DNA from: Pseudomonas inefficax
Lineage (GTDB): Bacteria > Pseudomonadota > Gammaproteobacteria > Pseudomonadales > Pseudomonadaceae
Reading direction: 5' to 3'
Length of the DNA stretch: 50,302 nucleotides
Assembly (NCBI RefSeq): GCF_900277125.1
Contig: NZ_OPYN01000191.1
Coordinates: 1-50,302, forward strand
Shown here piece by piece: positions 26,041-34,312 of this stretch. How positions within the stretch are numbered: the first letter of the stretch is position 1; each line of letters opens with the position of its first letter. The translations under genes were made by a program, and so were the position numbers. The notes beneath the pieces were generated by a model. It ran no database searches and was not told the origin of the DNA. It saw nothing but the letters and a program-made list of their open reading frames with translations.

Positions 26041-27384
26041 ATGTCGGCACCCTTTTCAATCAACCCTGAGCATCGACGCATTGATCCTGCACGCCAGCGT
26101 AACTCGGCATTCAAGGCTGACGGCTCGATCGATGACAACGACCGGACGGAAATCGGCCCTACGCCACTTGCTTTTGCGGAATGGAATGCGCTGGGCTTGC
26201 AAGCGCCCCATCTGCCAACGATGCGAGCGTATCGGCTGGAGCGTATTCGTGCGCAATTGATCGCACGTGACCTGGGCGGCATCCTGCTATTCGATCCTCT
26301 GAATATTCGATACGCCACTGATACGACAAACATGCAACTGTGGACCACCCACAACCCCGCTCGAGCATGTTTCATTGCAGCGAGCGGGCACGTTGTGCTC
26401 TGGGACTTCCATGGCTGTGATCACCTGAGCGCGCATTTGCCGCTCATCAGCGAACTGCGCAGCGGAGCCTCTTTTTTCTACTTCGAGACAGGCGATCGCA
26501 CAGACGAGCATGCTCGACGCTTTGCCTTGCAGGTCGACGACATCCTGAGACAACACGCAGGGGCAAACCGACGCCTCGCTGTTGACCGCATCGAATTGGC
26601 GGGTGTGCGGGCATTGGATGCGCTTGGCATCGAACTCTTCAGTGGTCAGGAAGTTGCCGAGTTCGCTCGGGCGATCAAGGGGCCCGATGAAATCAAGGCA
26701 ATGCGTTGCGCGGTCGCTTCCTGTGAAGCAGCCGTCTCGGAGATGCACCAGGCATTACGCGAAGGCATGACAGAAAACGATGTATGGGCAGTATTGCATG
26801 CCGGCAATATCCGCCGTGGCGGCGAATGGATCGAGACTCGGATTTTAAGCTCTGGGCCACGCACGAACCCTTGGTTCCAGGAGTCCGGGCCGCGCGTTCT
26901 GAGCAATGGTGATCTGTTGTCTTTCGACACCGACTTGATCGGTGTTTATGGCATGTGTGTCGATATGTCCCGTAGCTGGATCTGTGGTGGCCTGGAGCCC
27001 ACTGCTGAACAGAAACGGCTGTACCGCATAGCTCACGAACATATCACCCACAACATCGAAATGATCAGGCCTGGCGTGCGCTTCACTGAACTCACCGACA
27101 AGGGCCACCGGCTCCCTGAATCATGCCGAGCGCAACGCTACGGTGTCATGTTCCATGGCGTGGGGCTGTGTGACGAATATCCCTGCATCCGCTATCCCGA
27201 AGATCTGCATTCCTACGGTTACGAAGGCGTGCTGGAGCCCGGGATGGCGCTGTGCGTCGAGGCGTATGTCGGAGAAGTCGGCGGACGTGACGGCATCAAG
27301 TTGGAAAACCAGTTTCTGGTCACTGAAACCGGCTATGAGCTGCTCACCCATTATCCATTCGATGCAAGTTTTCTCGAGCGTTGA
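26041..27384 (+). CDS. DddP-like M24-fold protein (putative DMSP lyase or related betaine lyase)
   Basis: A 447-aa protein of the M24 (creatinase/aminopeptidase) fold. An N-terminal domain carries the blocks DDNDRTEIGPT and FDPLNIRYATDTTNMQLW. The C-terminal pita-bread domain has metal ligands Asp296 and Asp298 (SFDTDLIG), Asp308 (CVDMSRSW), His372 (FHGVGLCDEYP), Glu407 (LCVEAYVG) and Glu422 (KLENQF). Tyr367 and Asp378 correspond to the active-site tyrosine and catalytic base described for DddP. As I recall the numbering of Ruegeria DddP (D295, D297, D307, H371, D377, E406, E421), every position matches with an offset of one. DddP cleaves dimethylsulfoniopropionate to dimethyl sulfide and acrylate. 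It follows a betaine-type ABC transporter, but no acrylate genes are present, so a different betaine substrate is possible. GGAGA precedes the start. Confidence 0.8.
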   Translation: MSAPFSINPEHRRIDPARQRNSAFKADGSIDDNDRTEIGPTPLAFAEWNALGLQAPHLPTMRAYRLERIRAQLIARDLGGILLFDPLNIRYATDTTNMQLWTTHNPARACFIAASGHVVLWDFHGCDHLSAHLPLISELRSGASFFYFETGDRTDEHARRFALQVDDILRQHAGANRRLAVDRIELAGVRALDALGIELFSGQEVAEFARAIKGPDEIKAMRCAVASCEAAVSEMHQALREGMTENDVWAVLHAGNIRRGGEWIETRILSSGPRTNPWFQESGPRVLSNGDLLSFDTDLIGVYGMCVDMSRSWICGGLEPTAEQKRLYRIAHEHITHNIEMIRPGVRFTELTDKGHRLPESCRAQRYGVMFHGVGLCDEYPCIRYPEDLHSYGYEGVLEPGMALCVEAYVGEVGGRDGIKLENQFLVTETGYELLTHYPFDASFLER

Positions 27385-27398
27385 CGAAAGCGTTCTTC

Positions 27399-27423
27399 GG
27401 CTCTGCGACTCGTTCGCAGAGCC
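27399..27423. terminator. Bidirectional hairpin between convergent genes
   Basis: GGCTCTGCGA-CTCGT-TCGCAGAGCC lies between the stop of the DddP-like gene and that of the LysR gene. The stem is perfect over ten pairs, with only a weak T-tract. Confidence 0.65.
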
Positions 27424-27435
27424 CCTTCGCATGAT

Positions 27436-28365
27436 TCACCCTGGAGACGATCGTAACCACTCTGCAAGACTGAGCACCATGGCCGTGGTGTCGCGCCCGT
27501 GGGGCACCACCAGGTAGTAGGCTTCCTGTGGTTTTATCACCAGGTCTGACAAACGTACCAGGTCACCTGATTCGAGCAGATGATCAAGCATCCGCCCCCA
27601 ACCCAGTGCTACACCATGTCCGTGCAGCGCTGCTTGAATGGTATCGGTATACAGGTGACAGCGCAGACGGTAATCAAGCTTTGGAGGGTGCCCTCCCAAC
27701 GCTCGGAACCAGGTTGGCCATGTCATCCAACCCTCGGTGGTGGCATCGGCATCCAGCAGGTCAGCGCCGTATAGCGCCTCCAACGAGTCGGGCGCCTGGT
27801 TGCGCGCCAGCCAAGCCGGCGAACACACTGGAAACACTTCTTCGTCGAACAGATGCAGGGCCGTGCCATCCGCCCATTTACCATTGCCGTAACGCACCAG
27901 AAGATCGATGTCATGATCGCGCAGGTCGCCGGTGAACATCTGTGTGGCCAGGCGCAAGCGAATGTGGGGCAAGGCGGCTTGGAGCGTGCTTAATCGCGGC
28001 ATCACTCTGAGCTGAGAAAAAGTCGCGGTCGTGCTCAGTACCAGTTGCTGCTCGGCACTTCCCTCTGTCAGGCGATCGAATACTGCTGCGACCTTCTGAA
28101 GCGACTCAGACATTACGGCAAACAACGTCTGCCCTTCATTGGTCAGGCTAACGCCACGATGAAAGCGCTGGAACAGCTGAACGCCGATGTTTTCTTCAAG
28201 CTGCCGGATCTGCTTGCTCACTGCCGCCTGGGTTACTCCTAGCTCCCGCGCGGCGAGGGTAAAACTGCTGTGACGGGCAACCGCTTCGAACTCCAGAAGC
28301 GCGGTCATCGAAGGAATGATCCGTCGATAACCGTTCTGAAGGTTGCCTTTCTCTGATGTTCTCAT
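27436..28365 (-). CDS. LysR-type transcriptional regulator
   Basis: A 309-aa regulator with the helix-turn-helix at residues about 20-80 (MTALLEFEAVARHSSFTLAA, LGVTQAAVSKQIRQLEENIG) and a ligand domain of the GcvA/AmpR-like group (STTATFSQLRVMPRLSTLQA, DIDLLVRYGNGKWADG, HGHGVALGWGRMLDHLLESG). It shares style with the LysR protein at 14734 but is clearly a different gene. The start at 28365 has AGGACGG upstream. It is convergent with the DddP-like gene and marks the right end of the catabolic island. No ATAAC-N5-GTTAT site is seen in front of it, so it may recognise other sequences. Confidence 0.87.
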   Translation of the reverse strand: MRTSEKGNLQNGYRRIIPSMTALLEFEAVARHSSFTLAARELGVTQAAVSKQIRQLEENIGVQLFQRFHRGVSLTNEGQTLFAVMSESLQKVAAVFDRLTEGSAEQQLVLSTTATFSQLRVMPRLSTLQAALPHIRLRLATQMFTGDLRDHDIDLLVRYGNGKWADGTALHLFDEEVFPVCSPAWLARNQAPDSLEALYGADLLDADATTEGWMTWPTWFRALGGHPPKLDYRLRCHLYTDTIQAALHGHGVALGWGRMLDHLLESGDLVRLSDLVIKPQEAYYLVVPHGRDTTAMVLSLAEWLRSSPG

Positions 28366-28378
28366 CCACCGTCCTGAA

Positions 28379-28495
28379 ATGATGCGACGCTCTGGCCAGA
28401 GCCTCAGCAAACATTGGCAGAAAATCTACGTGGTGAACAGCGCCGACAACGGCTACGCCGCTAGACTCAAAGCCAGCGCGTCGCCCGACCGCTGA
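28379..28495 (+). other. Short open frame at the right island boundary, possible gene remnant
   Basis: A 38-codon frame (MMRRSGQSLSKHWQKIYVVN, ending LKASASPDR) has protein-like composition but no ribosome site. It starts just beyond the LysR start and ends 65 bp before the lipoprotein gene. It may be the 3' remainder of a gene cut when the island inserted, or chance. Confidence 0.25.
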
Positions 28496-28559
28496 TGCGG
28501 TGGAACCGTCAGCCCCTCGTCGCGTCTACCGTCTGGCCAGCCTCTGCAAGGAACAGCAC

Positions 28560-29420
28560 ATGCCGCTACGCCTGTTCAAAGCCCTGCTCATCGCCATCGG
28601 CTTCGCCCTGGCCCTGGCCGCCTGCAGCCGCATCGACCTGGCCTACCGCAACCTCGACCGCCTGGTGCCGTGGTCGCTGGACGACTACCTGGCCATGAAC
28701 AGCGAGCAGAAGGCCCTGCTTGACGACCGCCTGCGCGAGCACCTGGCCTGGCACTGCAAGACCCAATTGCCCGGCTACCTCGACTGGCTGGACCGGATAC
28801 GCGGCATGGTCGCCGACGACCAGGTGACCGACCAGGCCCTGCAACAGCGTACTCGCGAAGCCCGCGAGGCGATTGGCCGGGTAGCCGAGGAAATCACCCC
28901 GTCGGCCACCGAGTTGCTGCGCGGCATGAGCGATGCCCAGGTGGCGGAGATGCGCGAGGCATTCCGCGAGGACATAAGCGAACGGCAGAAAAAGTATGTG
29001 GATACGCCGTTGGCCCAGCAGATCGCCCGCCGTACCGAACGCATGGAGAAACGCCTGACCCCGTGGTTCGGCGAGCTGACCGCGGTGCAGAAGCAACGCG
29101 TGCAGGCCTGGTCCCAGGCGCTGGGCGACCAGAACCGCGAATGGATCGCCAACCGCGCGCACTGGCAGCAGCAATTGCTGCTGGCGATGAACCAGCGCAA
29201 CGACGCCAGCTTCGAGCCGCGCCTGGCGACGTTGTTGCAGCGCAAGGAGAGTTTGTGGACGCCGGAGTACCGGGCGGCGTATCAGAATACCGAGCAGCAG
29301 GCGCGCAGCTTGCTGGTCGACCTGGTGCAGCAGAGTACCCCGCAGCAGCGGCTGTTTCTGCAGGAAAAGTTGAGCAAGGTCCGGACTGATTTCAGTGAGT
29401 TGAAGTGTTTGAAAGGTTAA
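28560..29420 (+). CDS. DUF6279-like lipoprotein
   Basis: A 286-aa predicted lipoprotein. The signal peptide MPLRLFKALLIAIGFALALA ends in the lipobox LAAC with acylated Cys22. The mature part is nearly all alpha-helical and rich in Gln, Glu and Arg (TREAREAIGRVAEEITP, MREAFREDISERQKKYVD, AYQNTEQQARSLLVDLVQQS), with the early motif RIDLAYRNLDRLVPWSLDDY that defines this family. The function is unknown. AAGGAA precedes the start at 28560, and an upstream in-frame start is ignored. It lies directly before a REP pair and the convergent aceK gene, as in other P. putida genomes. Confidence 0.85.
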   Translation: MPLRLFKALLIAIGFALALAACSRIDLAYRNLDRLVPWSLDDYLAMNSEQKALLDDRLREHLAWHCKTQLPGYLDWLDRIRGMVADDQVTDQALQQRTREAREAIGRVAEEITPSATELLRGMSDAQVAEMREAFREDISERQKKYVDTPLAQQIARRTERMEKRLTPWFGELTAVQKQRVQAWSQALGDQNREWIANRAHWQQQLLLAMNQRNDASFEPRLATLLQRKESLWTPEYRAAYQNTEQQARSLLVDLVQQSTPQQRLFLQEKLSKVRTDFSELKCLKG

Positions 29421-29433
29421 CTGGGGAAAGCAT

Positions 29434-29537
29434 GGCCGGCCTCTTCGCGGGCTTGCCCGCTCCCACAGGTACGGCACAGGATTTGAAACCAGTGGAGTCC
29501 CTGTGGGAGCGGGTTTACCCGCGAAGAGGCCGGGCCT
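29434..29537. repeat. REP palindrome pair between the lipoprotein gene and aceK
   Basis: GGCCGGCCTCTTCGCGGGCT on the left and the reverse complement of a near-identical copy on the right enclose a spacer of about 40 bp between convergent genes. The left copy has GCTTGCCCGC where the right has GTTTACCCGC. Confidence 0.85.
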
Positions 29538-29549
29538 GATAAAGCAAAT

Positions 29550-31265
29550 TCACCGCCCCTTGCGCCGATACGGAAACACATCGATCACCTTCCCTTCACG
29601 AATCGCCGCCTGCAGCCCCTTCCAGTAATCCGCATCGTACAACTCCCCATGCAAGCGGCTGAACAACCGCCGCTGGCCGATATCGGCAAACAGGAACGGC
29701 GGGAACTCCTCGGGGAACACGTCATGCGGGCCGATCGAGTACCACGGCTCACCCGACATCTCGTCCTCCGGGTAACGTGGCGGCGGAATATGGCGGAAGT
29801 TCACCTCGGTCAAAAAGCTGATCTCGTCATAGTCATAGAACACCACCCGGCCATGGCGGGTAACGCCAAAGTTCTTCAGCAACATGTCGCCAGGGAAGAT
29901 ATTCGCCGCCGCCAGCTGCTTGATGGCCAGGCCGTAATCCTCCAGCGCCTCCAGCACCTGGCCCTCGCTGGCGTGCTCCAGATACAGGTTCAGCGGCGTC
30001 ATGCGCCGCTCGGTCCAGCAGTGGCGGATCAGCACCGTGTCACCTTCCAATGCCACGGTCGATGGCGCCACCTCCAGCAGTTCGGCCAGGCATTCCGGCT
30101 CGAACTTGCTGCGCGGGAAGCGAAAATCGGCGAACTCCTGGGTATCGGCCATGCGCCCGACGCGGTCGACGCTCTTCACCAGCCGGTACTTGTCGATCAC
30201 TGTGGCACGGTCGACCGTCTTCGACGGAGAAAAGCGGTCCTTGATGATCTTGAACACGGTGTTGAAACCCGGCAGGGTGAACACGCTCATGACCATGCCA
30301 CGCACCCCGGGCGCCATGACGAAGCGGTCGTCGCTGCTGGCCAGGTGGTTGATCAGCGCCCGGTAGAACTCCGACTTGCCGTGCTTGTAGAAACCGATGG
30401 AGGTATACAGTTCGGCTACGTGCTTGCCCGGCAAGATGCGCTTGAGGAAATTGACGAATTCCGCCGGCACCGGCACATCGACCATGAAGTACGAGCGGGT
30501 GAAGGAAAAGATGATCGACACCTCGGCCTCGTCGGTGATCAGCGCATCGGCCTCGATACCGTGCCCTTCGCGATGCAGCAGCGGGATGACCAGCGGCCAC
30601 TGTTCATCGCTGTTGAACAGCCGGCCTACAAGGTAGGCACCCTTGTTGCGGTACAGCACCGGCACGAACAGCTCCAGCGCCAGCGCTGGGTCCTTGCACA
30701 CCCAGTCCGGCAGGCACTCGCGCAATTGCTCTTGCAGGCGCGTCAGGTCGCCCTCCAAGTCGCCGTATGGCACATCGAACGGGTAATCGGTGAACACCGC
30801 GCGCAGCAGGCCCTTGAGCCCGCCGTCCGGCCGATAGGTACGGGTCTGCGCGGCGCGCTCGCGGCCGCGCATGGAGGGCCGGGTGGTGTGGATGAACATG
30901 CAGCCGTCGCTGATCAGGTCATGGCTGAACAGGCTGCAGAACAGCGAGTTGTACCAGGTCTCGGACAGCTCGTCGTCCAGCCGTGGGTCGATCAGGTGGA
31001 TATAGGCGTTCTTCACCAAAGGCCATTGCTCCACATCCAGCAGCACATCCTCGGCAAAACCCTGGCGCAGCCAGCCGTTGACCTCGGCGACCTTTTCTTC
31101 ATAGAGATTGATGCGGGCGGCGGAAGCACGCTGGATATCCTGCCAGCGCGCCCGCTCGAAGCGCTGGCGGGCACCGAGGGTGATGCGCTGGAAGTGGTCG
31201 CGGTAGTCGTCGAAGCCGGCGAGGATCATCCGGGCGATTTCGATAGCGGGCCAGGGCTGGGGCAT
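29550..31265 (-). CDS. aceK: Isocitrate dehydrogenase kinase/phosphatase
   Basis: A 571-aa bifunctional enzyme that phosphorylates and dephosphorylates isocitrate dehydrogenase and so controls flux between the TCA cycle and the glyoxylate shunt. The N-terminal regulatory half (IARMILAGFDDYRDHFQRIT, QRASAARINLYEEKVAEVNG) is followed by the protein-kinase-like half (PGVRGMVMSVFTLPGFNTVF with the ATP-lysine region KIIKDRFSPSK, and NIFPGDMLLKNFGVTRHGRVVFYDYDE-type catalytic segment with PGDMLLKNFG). The length agrees with the family. The start MPQPWPAIEI is taken with GAGG upstream; the longer frame begins inside a REP element. In Pseudomonas aceK stands apart from aceA and glcB, as here. Confidence 0.95.
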   Translation of the reverse strand: MPQPWPAIEIARMILAGFDDYRDHFQRITLGARQRFERARWQDIQRASAARINLYEEKVAEVNGWLRQGFAEDVLLDVEQWPLVKNAYIHLIDPRLDDELSETWYNSLFCSLFSHDLISDGCMFIHTTRPSMRGRERAAQTRTYRPDGGLKGLLRAVFTDYPFDVPYGDLEGDLTRLQEQLRECLPDWVCKDPALALELFVPVLYRNKGAYLVGRLFNSDEQWPLVIPLLHREGHGIEADALITDEAEVSIIFSFTRSYFMVDVPVPAEFVNFLKRILPGKHVAELYTSIGFYKHGKSEFYRALINHLASSDDRFVMAPGVRGMVMSVFTLPGFNTVFKIIKDRFSPSKTVDRATVIDKYRLVKSVDRVGRMADTQEFADFRFPRSKFEPECLAELLEVAPSTVALEGDTVLIRHCWTERRMTPLNLYLEHASEGQVLEALEDYGLAIKQLAAANIFPGDMLLKNFGVTRHGRVVFYDYDEISFLTEVNFRHIPPPRYPEDEMSGEPWYSIGPHDVFPEEFPPFLFADIGQRRLFSRLHGELYDADYWKGLQAAIREGKVIDVFPYRRKGR

Positions 31266-31325
31266 GCGAAGACCTCGGTGCGGTGTTGAGTTACAGAGCT
31301 TAGTCGCCTCTTGGTTGTTGCGGAG

Positions 31326-31434
31326 CCTGTGCCGGCCTCTTCGCGGGTAAACCCGCTCCCACAGGATTACCACAGGGCCGAGCATTGCACAGAACCTGTG
31401 GGAGCGGGTTTACCCGCGAAGAGGCCGGCACAGG
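31326..31434. repeat. REP pair with perfect 40-bp arms
   Basis: The two arms (31326-31365 and 31395-31434) are exact reverse complements over 40 bases, from CCTGTGCCGGCCTCTTCGCG inward, around a 29-bp spacer. This is the most perfect REP pair in the window. It lies between the divergent aceK and EamA genes, 80 bp from the latter. Confidence 0.9.
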
Positions 31435-31513
31435 TTTACACCGCAAGAAAGCACAAGAATCCCTCGGCCCCCTGGCGTACACTCGCGCCCCTGCCCCGCC
31501 TCCGGAGACGTTT

Positions 31514-32389
31514 GTGAGCCCCATCGCCCTAGCCCGCCTGCTGACCCTTGCCGCCGTCTGGGGGGCGAGCTTCCTGTTCATGCGCGTCATCGCCCCCGAA
31601 CTGGGTACGGTGCCGACGGCGTTCTTCCGTGTGTCCATCGCCTGCCTGGGCCTGGTTGCACTGCTCGCCGCCGCCCGCGTGCGCTGGGATTTCCAGGGCA
31701 AGCTCGGCGCCTGCCTGGTGCTGGGCATGATCAACTCCGGCATCCCCGCCACGTTCTACTCCGTGGCCGCCCAGGTACTGCCTGCCGGCTACTCGGCAAT
31801 CTTCAACGCCACCACGCCGTTGATGGGCGTGCTGGTCGGCGTGCTGTTCTTCCGCGAACCAATGACCCTGGCCAAGCTCTGCGGCATCTTCCTGGGCCTG
31901 TTCGGCGTCGGCATCCTCAGCGGTGCCGGCCCGGTGGCCCTGGACCTGGCCCTGCTGCAAGGCGCACTTGCCTGCCTGGCGGCCACCACCTGCTACGGCT
32001 TTGCCGGCTTCCTCGCCCGCCGCTGGGTCAGCGGCCTGGACAGCCGTCTGTCGGCACTGGGCAGCATGCTCGGCGCCACCCTGATGCTGAGCCCGCTGTT
32101 CGCCTGGAGCGCGCTGAGCCAGCCGCCTGCCAGCTGGGGTGGCTGGCAAGTGTGGCTGTCGCTGCTGGGCCTGGGCCTGCTGTGCACAGCGTTCGCCTAC
32201 ATCCTGTACTTCCGCCTGCTGGAGGAGATCGGCCCGGTCAAAGCCAGCACCGTGACCTTCCTGATCCCGGTATTCGGCGTATTGTGGGGGGCGTGGCTGC
32301 TGGACGAACCGCTGTCGATGGCGCACCTGTACGGCGGCCTGCTGATTGGCCTGGCATTGTGGCTGGTGCTGCGCCCGGCACGCAGCTGA
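31514..32389 (+). CDS. EamA-family (DMT superfamily) transporter
   Basis: A 291-aa membrane protein with ten predicted helices in two EamA repeats (first LLTLAAVWGASFLFMRVIAP to ILSGAGPVALDLAL, second LACLAATTCYGFAGFLARRW to GLLIGLALWLVLRP). The family exports amino acids, nucleobases or other metabolites, and the substrate here is unknown. The start is GTG at 31514 (VSPIALARLL) with GGAG upstream; no ATG fits, since the frame upstream is REP sequence. It lies 13 bp before the DUF4265 gene and is probably co-transcribed with it. Confidence 0.88.
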   Translation: MSPIALARLLTLAAVWGASFLFMRVIAPELGTVPTAFFRVSIACLGLVALLAAARVRWDFQGKLGACLVLGMINSGIPATFYSVAAQVLPAGYSAIFNATTPLMGVLVGVLFFREPMTLAKLCGIFLGLFGVGILSGAGPVALDLALLQGALACLAATTCYGFAGFLARRWVSGLDSRLSALGSMLGATLMLSPLFAWSALSQPPASWGGWQVWLSLLGLGLLCTAFAYILYFRLLEEIGPVKASTVTFLIPVFGVLWGAWLLDEPLSMAHLYGGLLIGLALWLVLRPARS

Positions 32390-32402
32390 AGCGGGGTACA
32401 GG

Positions 32403-32861
32403 ATGAACGACGCGTACAAGAAGGTGCTGTTCCGCCTGGAGCAGGACGAAAACGGCTACCCGCCCGCCTCGGTCGAGGGCTTGTGGGCCAAGGCAGTGGA
32501 AGGCGGCTATGCCGTCGACAACATTCCCTTCCATGTCTACGGCATCGCCCCGGGCGACGTGATCGGCACCCGTGAGGAAGCCGGCGAAACCTGGTTCGCC
32601 GAACTGCGCCACAGCAGTGGCAGCTCGGTGTTCCGGGTTATCGTCAAGCCCCCGGAAACCCTGGACCAGGTACGCGCGGCCCTGCACGACTTCGGCTGCA
32701 ACTGCGAAACCGAGCAGGCGGTGAAGATGCTGGCGGTCGAGGTCCCGCCGCAGCGCTCGCTCGACACCCTGCTCTACTACCTGCTCACCCAGCGCGAAGC
32801 CGGCCTGCTGGACTTCGAGGAAGGCGTACTGCGCCACGCCATCCCCGAAGAATTTCGCTAG
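32403..32861 (+). CDS. DUF4265-domain protein
   Basis: A 152-aa cytoplasmic protein, MNDAYKKVLFRLEQDENGYP to RHAIPEEFR. The pattern VEGLWAKAVEGGYAVDNIPF, VYGIAPGDVIGTREEAGETW and SSGSSVFRVIVKPPETLDQV is that of DUF4265, a two-domain fold of unknown function found mostly in Proteobacteria and Actinobacteria. GGGGTACAGG precedes the start. It is probably translated from the same message as the EamA gene ahead of it and is convergent with a second EamA gene four bases downstream. Confidence 0.85.
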   Translation: MNDAYKKVLFRLEQDENGYPPASVEGLWAKAVEGGYAVDNIPFHVYGIAPGDVIGTREEAGETWFAELRHSSGSSVFRVIVKPPETLDQVRAALHDFGCNCETEQAVKMLAVEVPPQRSLDTLLYYLLTQREAGLLDFEEGVLRHAIPEEFR

Positions 32862-32864
32862 GGC

Positions 32865-33746
32865 CTACGCCTCGGCCAGACGCGCGGCGGGCTTGCGAAA
32901 CACGAACAGCAGGCCCACCACGATCAGCCCCATGCCCAGCAGGCTGAGCGGCGCCAGGCGGTTACCGAAGATCAGCAGGTCCATCACTGCGGTCACTGCC
33001 GGCACCAGGTAGAACAGGCTGGTGACATTGACCAGGTTACCCTTGGCGATCAGCCGGTACAGCAGCAGGGTCGCCAGCAACGAGACCACCAGCCCCATCC
33101 ACAGCAGCGCGCCGACAAAACCGCCAGTCCACTCCACATGCAGCGGCTGCAGCGGCGCGAACAGCGCACACATGGCAAAGCCGGCCAGGTACTGCAGTGG
33201 CAGCGTGCCCATGGGGTTGTCGGTGATGCGCTTCTGCAGGATCGAGCCGAAGGTCATGCTGACCAGCGCCAGCAAGGCGAACAGCATCCCCGCCAGCGAC
33301 ACCCCGCCCAGGTTGATGCCCTGGTAGACCACCATGATCAACCCGCCAAGCCCCAACCCCAGGCCGAACAAGCGGCTCCAGGAGCGCTGGCGCTCCATCA
33401 GCACCACGGTCAGGATCGGTTGTACCCCCATCACCGTGGCCATGACACCGGGGGTGACATGGGTATCGAGCGCCAGCAGATAGAAGATCTGATAGGCGCC
33501 GAGCAGCACACAGCCGGTACCCAGGGCTCGCAGGATGGCCCCGCGACTGCGTGGCCAGCGTAGCCCCAGCAACGGGCCGATCAACAGCAGGCCGGCCAGG
33601 GCCAGCGCCGAGCGCAACAGCAGGAAGGCGAACGGGCTGGCGTGTGCCAGGCCAAGTTTGGAAACGATCGCCCCGCTGCTCCACAGCAGGACGAACAGGC
33701 TGGTAGTGGCCGCCGAGGCCACGGATGCTTTGCTAAAGACAGACAT
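32865..33746 (-). CDS. EamA-family (DMT superfamily) transporter
   Basis: A 293-aa membrane protein with ten predicted helices, for example TTSLFVLLWSSGAIVSKLGL, LALAGLLLIGPLLGL, LAGMLFALLALVSMTFGSIL and LLGMGLIVVGLLFVF. The two EamA repeats have the conserved short loops YQIFYLLALDTHVTPGVMA and TSLFYLVPAVTAVMDLLIFG. It is distinct from the EamA protein at 31514. The substrate is unknown. The 566-bp region upstream holds a possible short ORF (33863-34027) and a REP-like inverted repeat. Confidence 0.88.
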   Translation of the reverse strand: MSVFSKASVASAATTSLFVLLWSSGAIVSKLGLAHASPFAFLLLRSALALAGLLLIGPLLGLRWPRSRGAILRALGTGCVLLGAYQIFYLLALDTHVTPGVMATVMGVQPILTVVLMERQRSWSRLFGLGLGLGGLIMVVYQGINLGGVSLAGMLFALLALVSMTFGSILQKRITDNPMGTLPLQYLAGFAMCALFAPLQPLHVEWTGGFVGALLWMGLVVSLLATLLLYRLIAKGNLVNVTSLFYLVPAVTAVMDLLIFGNRLAPLSLLGMGLIVVGLLFVFRKPAARLAEA

Positions 33747-33862
33747 GTATTGCCACCTGATTCAAGGCGAATAAGCCAGACGGACGGCGTGCGCTTCAGC
33801 GTGGGAAGTCGCCGACCGGGTTCAGTAGGTTGCGTGTGCGAAGGGATGCGGCCAGAAGCCGA

Positions 33863-34027
33863 TCAGCCCAGCACGACCACGCAAGCAGGCGGAGCTACGC
33901 CGCCTACGACGCCACTGACAGGTGGTGGTGGATAGTGACTGATCATCGCCGGCTGCTGGCAGCCACGCACGACCATGCCCGCGACTGGCGCGATGGCAAA
34001 GCTGGTGGTGGATGGGCTGGCTGGCAT
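33863..34027 (-). CDS. Possible 54-aa ORF upstream of the EamA gene
   Basis: A short frame, MPASPSTTSFAIAPVAGMVV then RGCQQPAMISHYPPPPVSGV and a hydrophobic end, lies on the same strand as the EamA gene 116 bp ahead of it. The composition (Pro, Val, Gly) is unusual and the ribosome site is weak. It may be a leader peptide or a chance frame in GC-rich sequence. I recognise no family. The rest of 33747-34095 shows nothing else. Confidence 0.25.
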   Translation of the reverse strand: MPASPSTTSFAIAPVAGMVVRGCQQPAMISHYPPPPVSGVVGGVAPPACVVVLG

Positions 34028-34095
34028 GAACAGGTCTTCGGGAAGAGAACAGTGGGCTCGACTATAGCCCGGTGCCCCATGCCTTGCAAACAGCT

Positions 34096-34217
34096 TTTGT
34101 GGGAGCGGCCTTGTGTCGCGAAAGGGCCGCAGAGCGGCCCCAGCAATATCTGCGGCGAAGCTGAGAGTGTGGGGCCGCTGCGCGCCCCTTTCGCGACACA
34201 AGGCCGCTCCCACAAAA
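34096..34217. repeat. Inverted repeat, third REP-like family
   Basis: The arms TTTTGTGGGAGCGGCCTTGT...CGCGAAAGGG and their complement enclose GCCGCAGAGCGGCCCC and its partner. The core (GGAGCGGCCTTGTGTCGCGA) differs from both other repeat families in this window. It sits between the EamA gene and the pvdO-like promoter. Confidence 0.85.
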
Positions 34218-34242
34218 AGACCGCGCCACCTTGGATGTTGGT

Positions 34243-34266
34243 TAATTTCTCACCACCCCGATTCGT
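34243..34266 (+). promoter_or_regulatory. Candidate PvdS-type (iron-starvation) promoter of pvdO
   Basis: TAATT, a 16-base spacer and CGT match the iron-starvation box TAAAT-N16-CGT with one mismatch in the -35 element. It ends 46 bp before the pvdO start, which leaves a short leader of sensible length. Confidence 0.5.
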
Positions 34267-34312
34267 CTGAATGCGAAACGCAGCCCGCATTCACCCGTTT
34301 CGAGGACCACCG

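Noticed and set aside
26041..27384. Annotation as an ordinary Xaa-Pro aminopeptidase
   Set aside because: The fold is shared, but the N-terminal blocks, the HGVGLCDEYP active-site segment and the residue spacing follow DddP and not aminopeptidase P.
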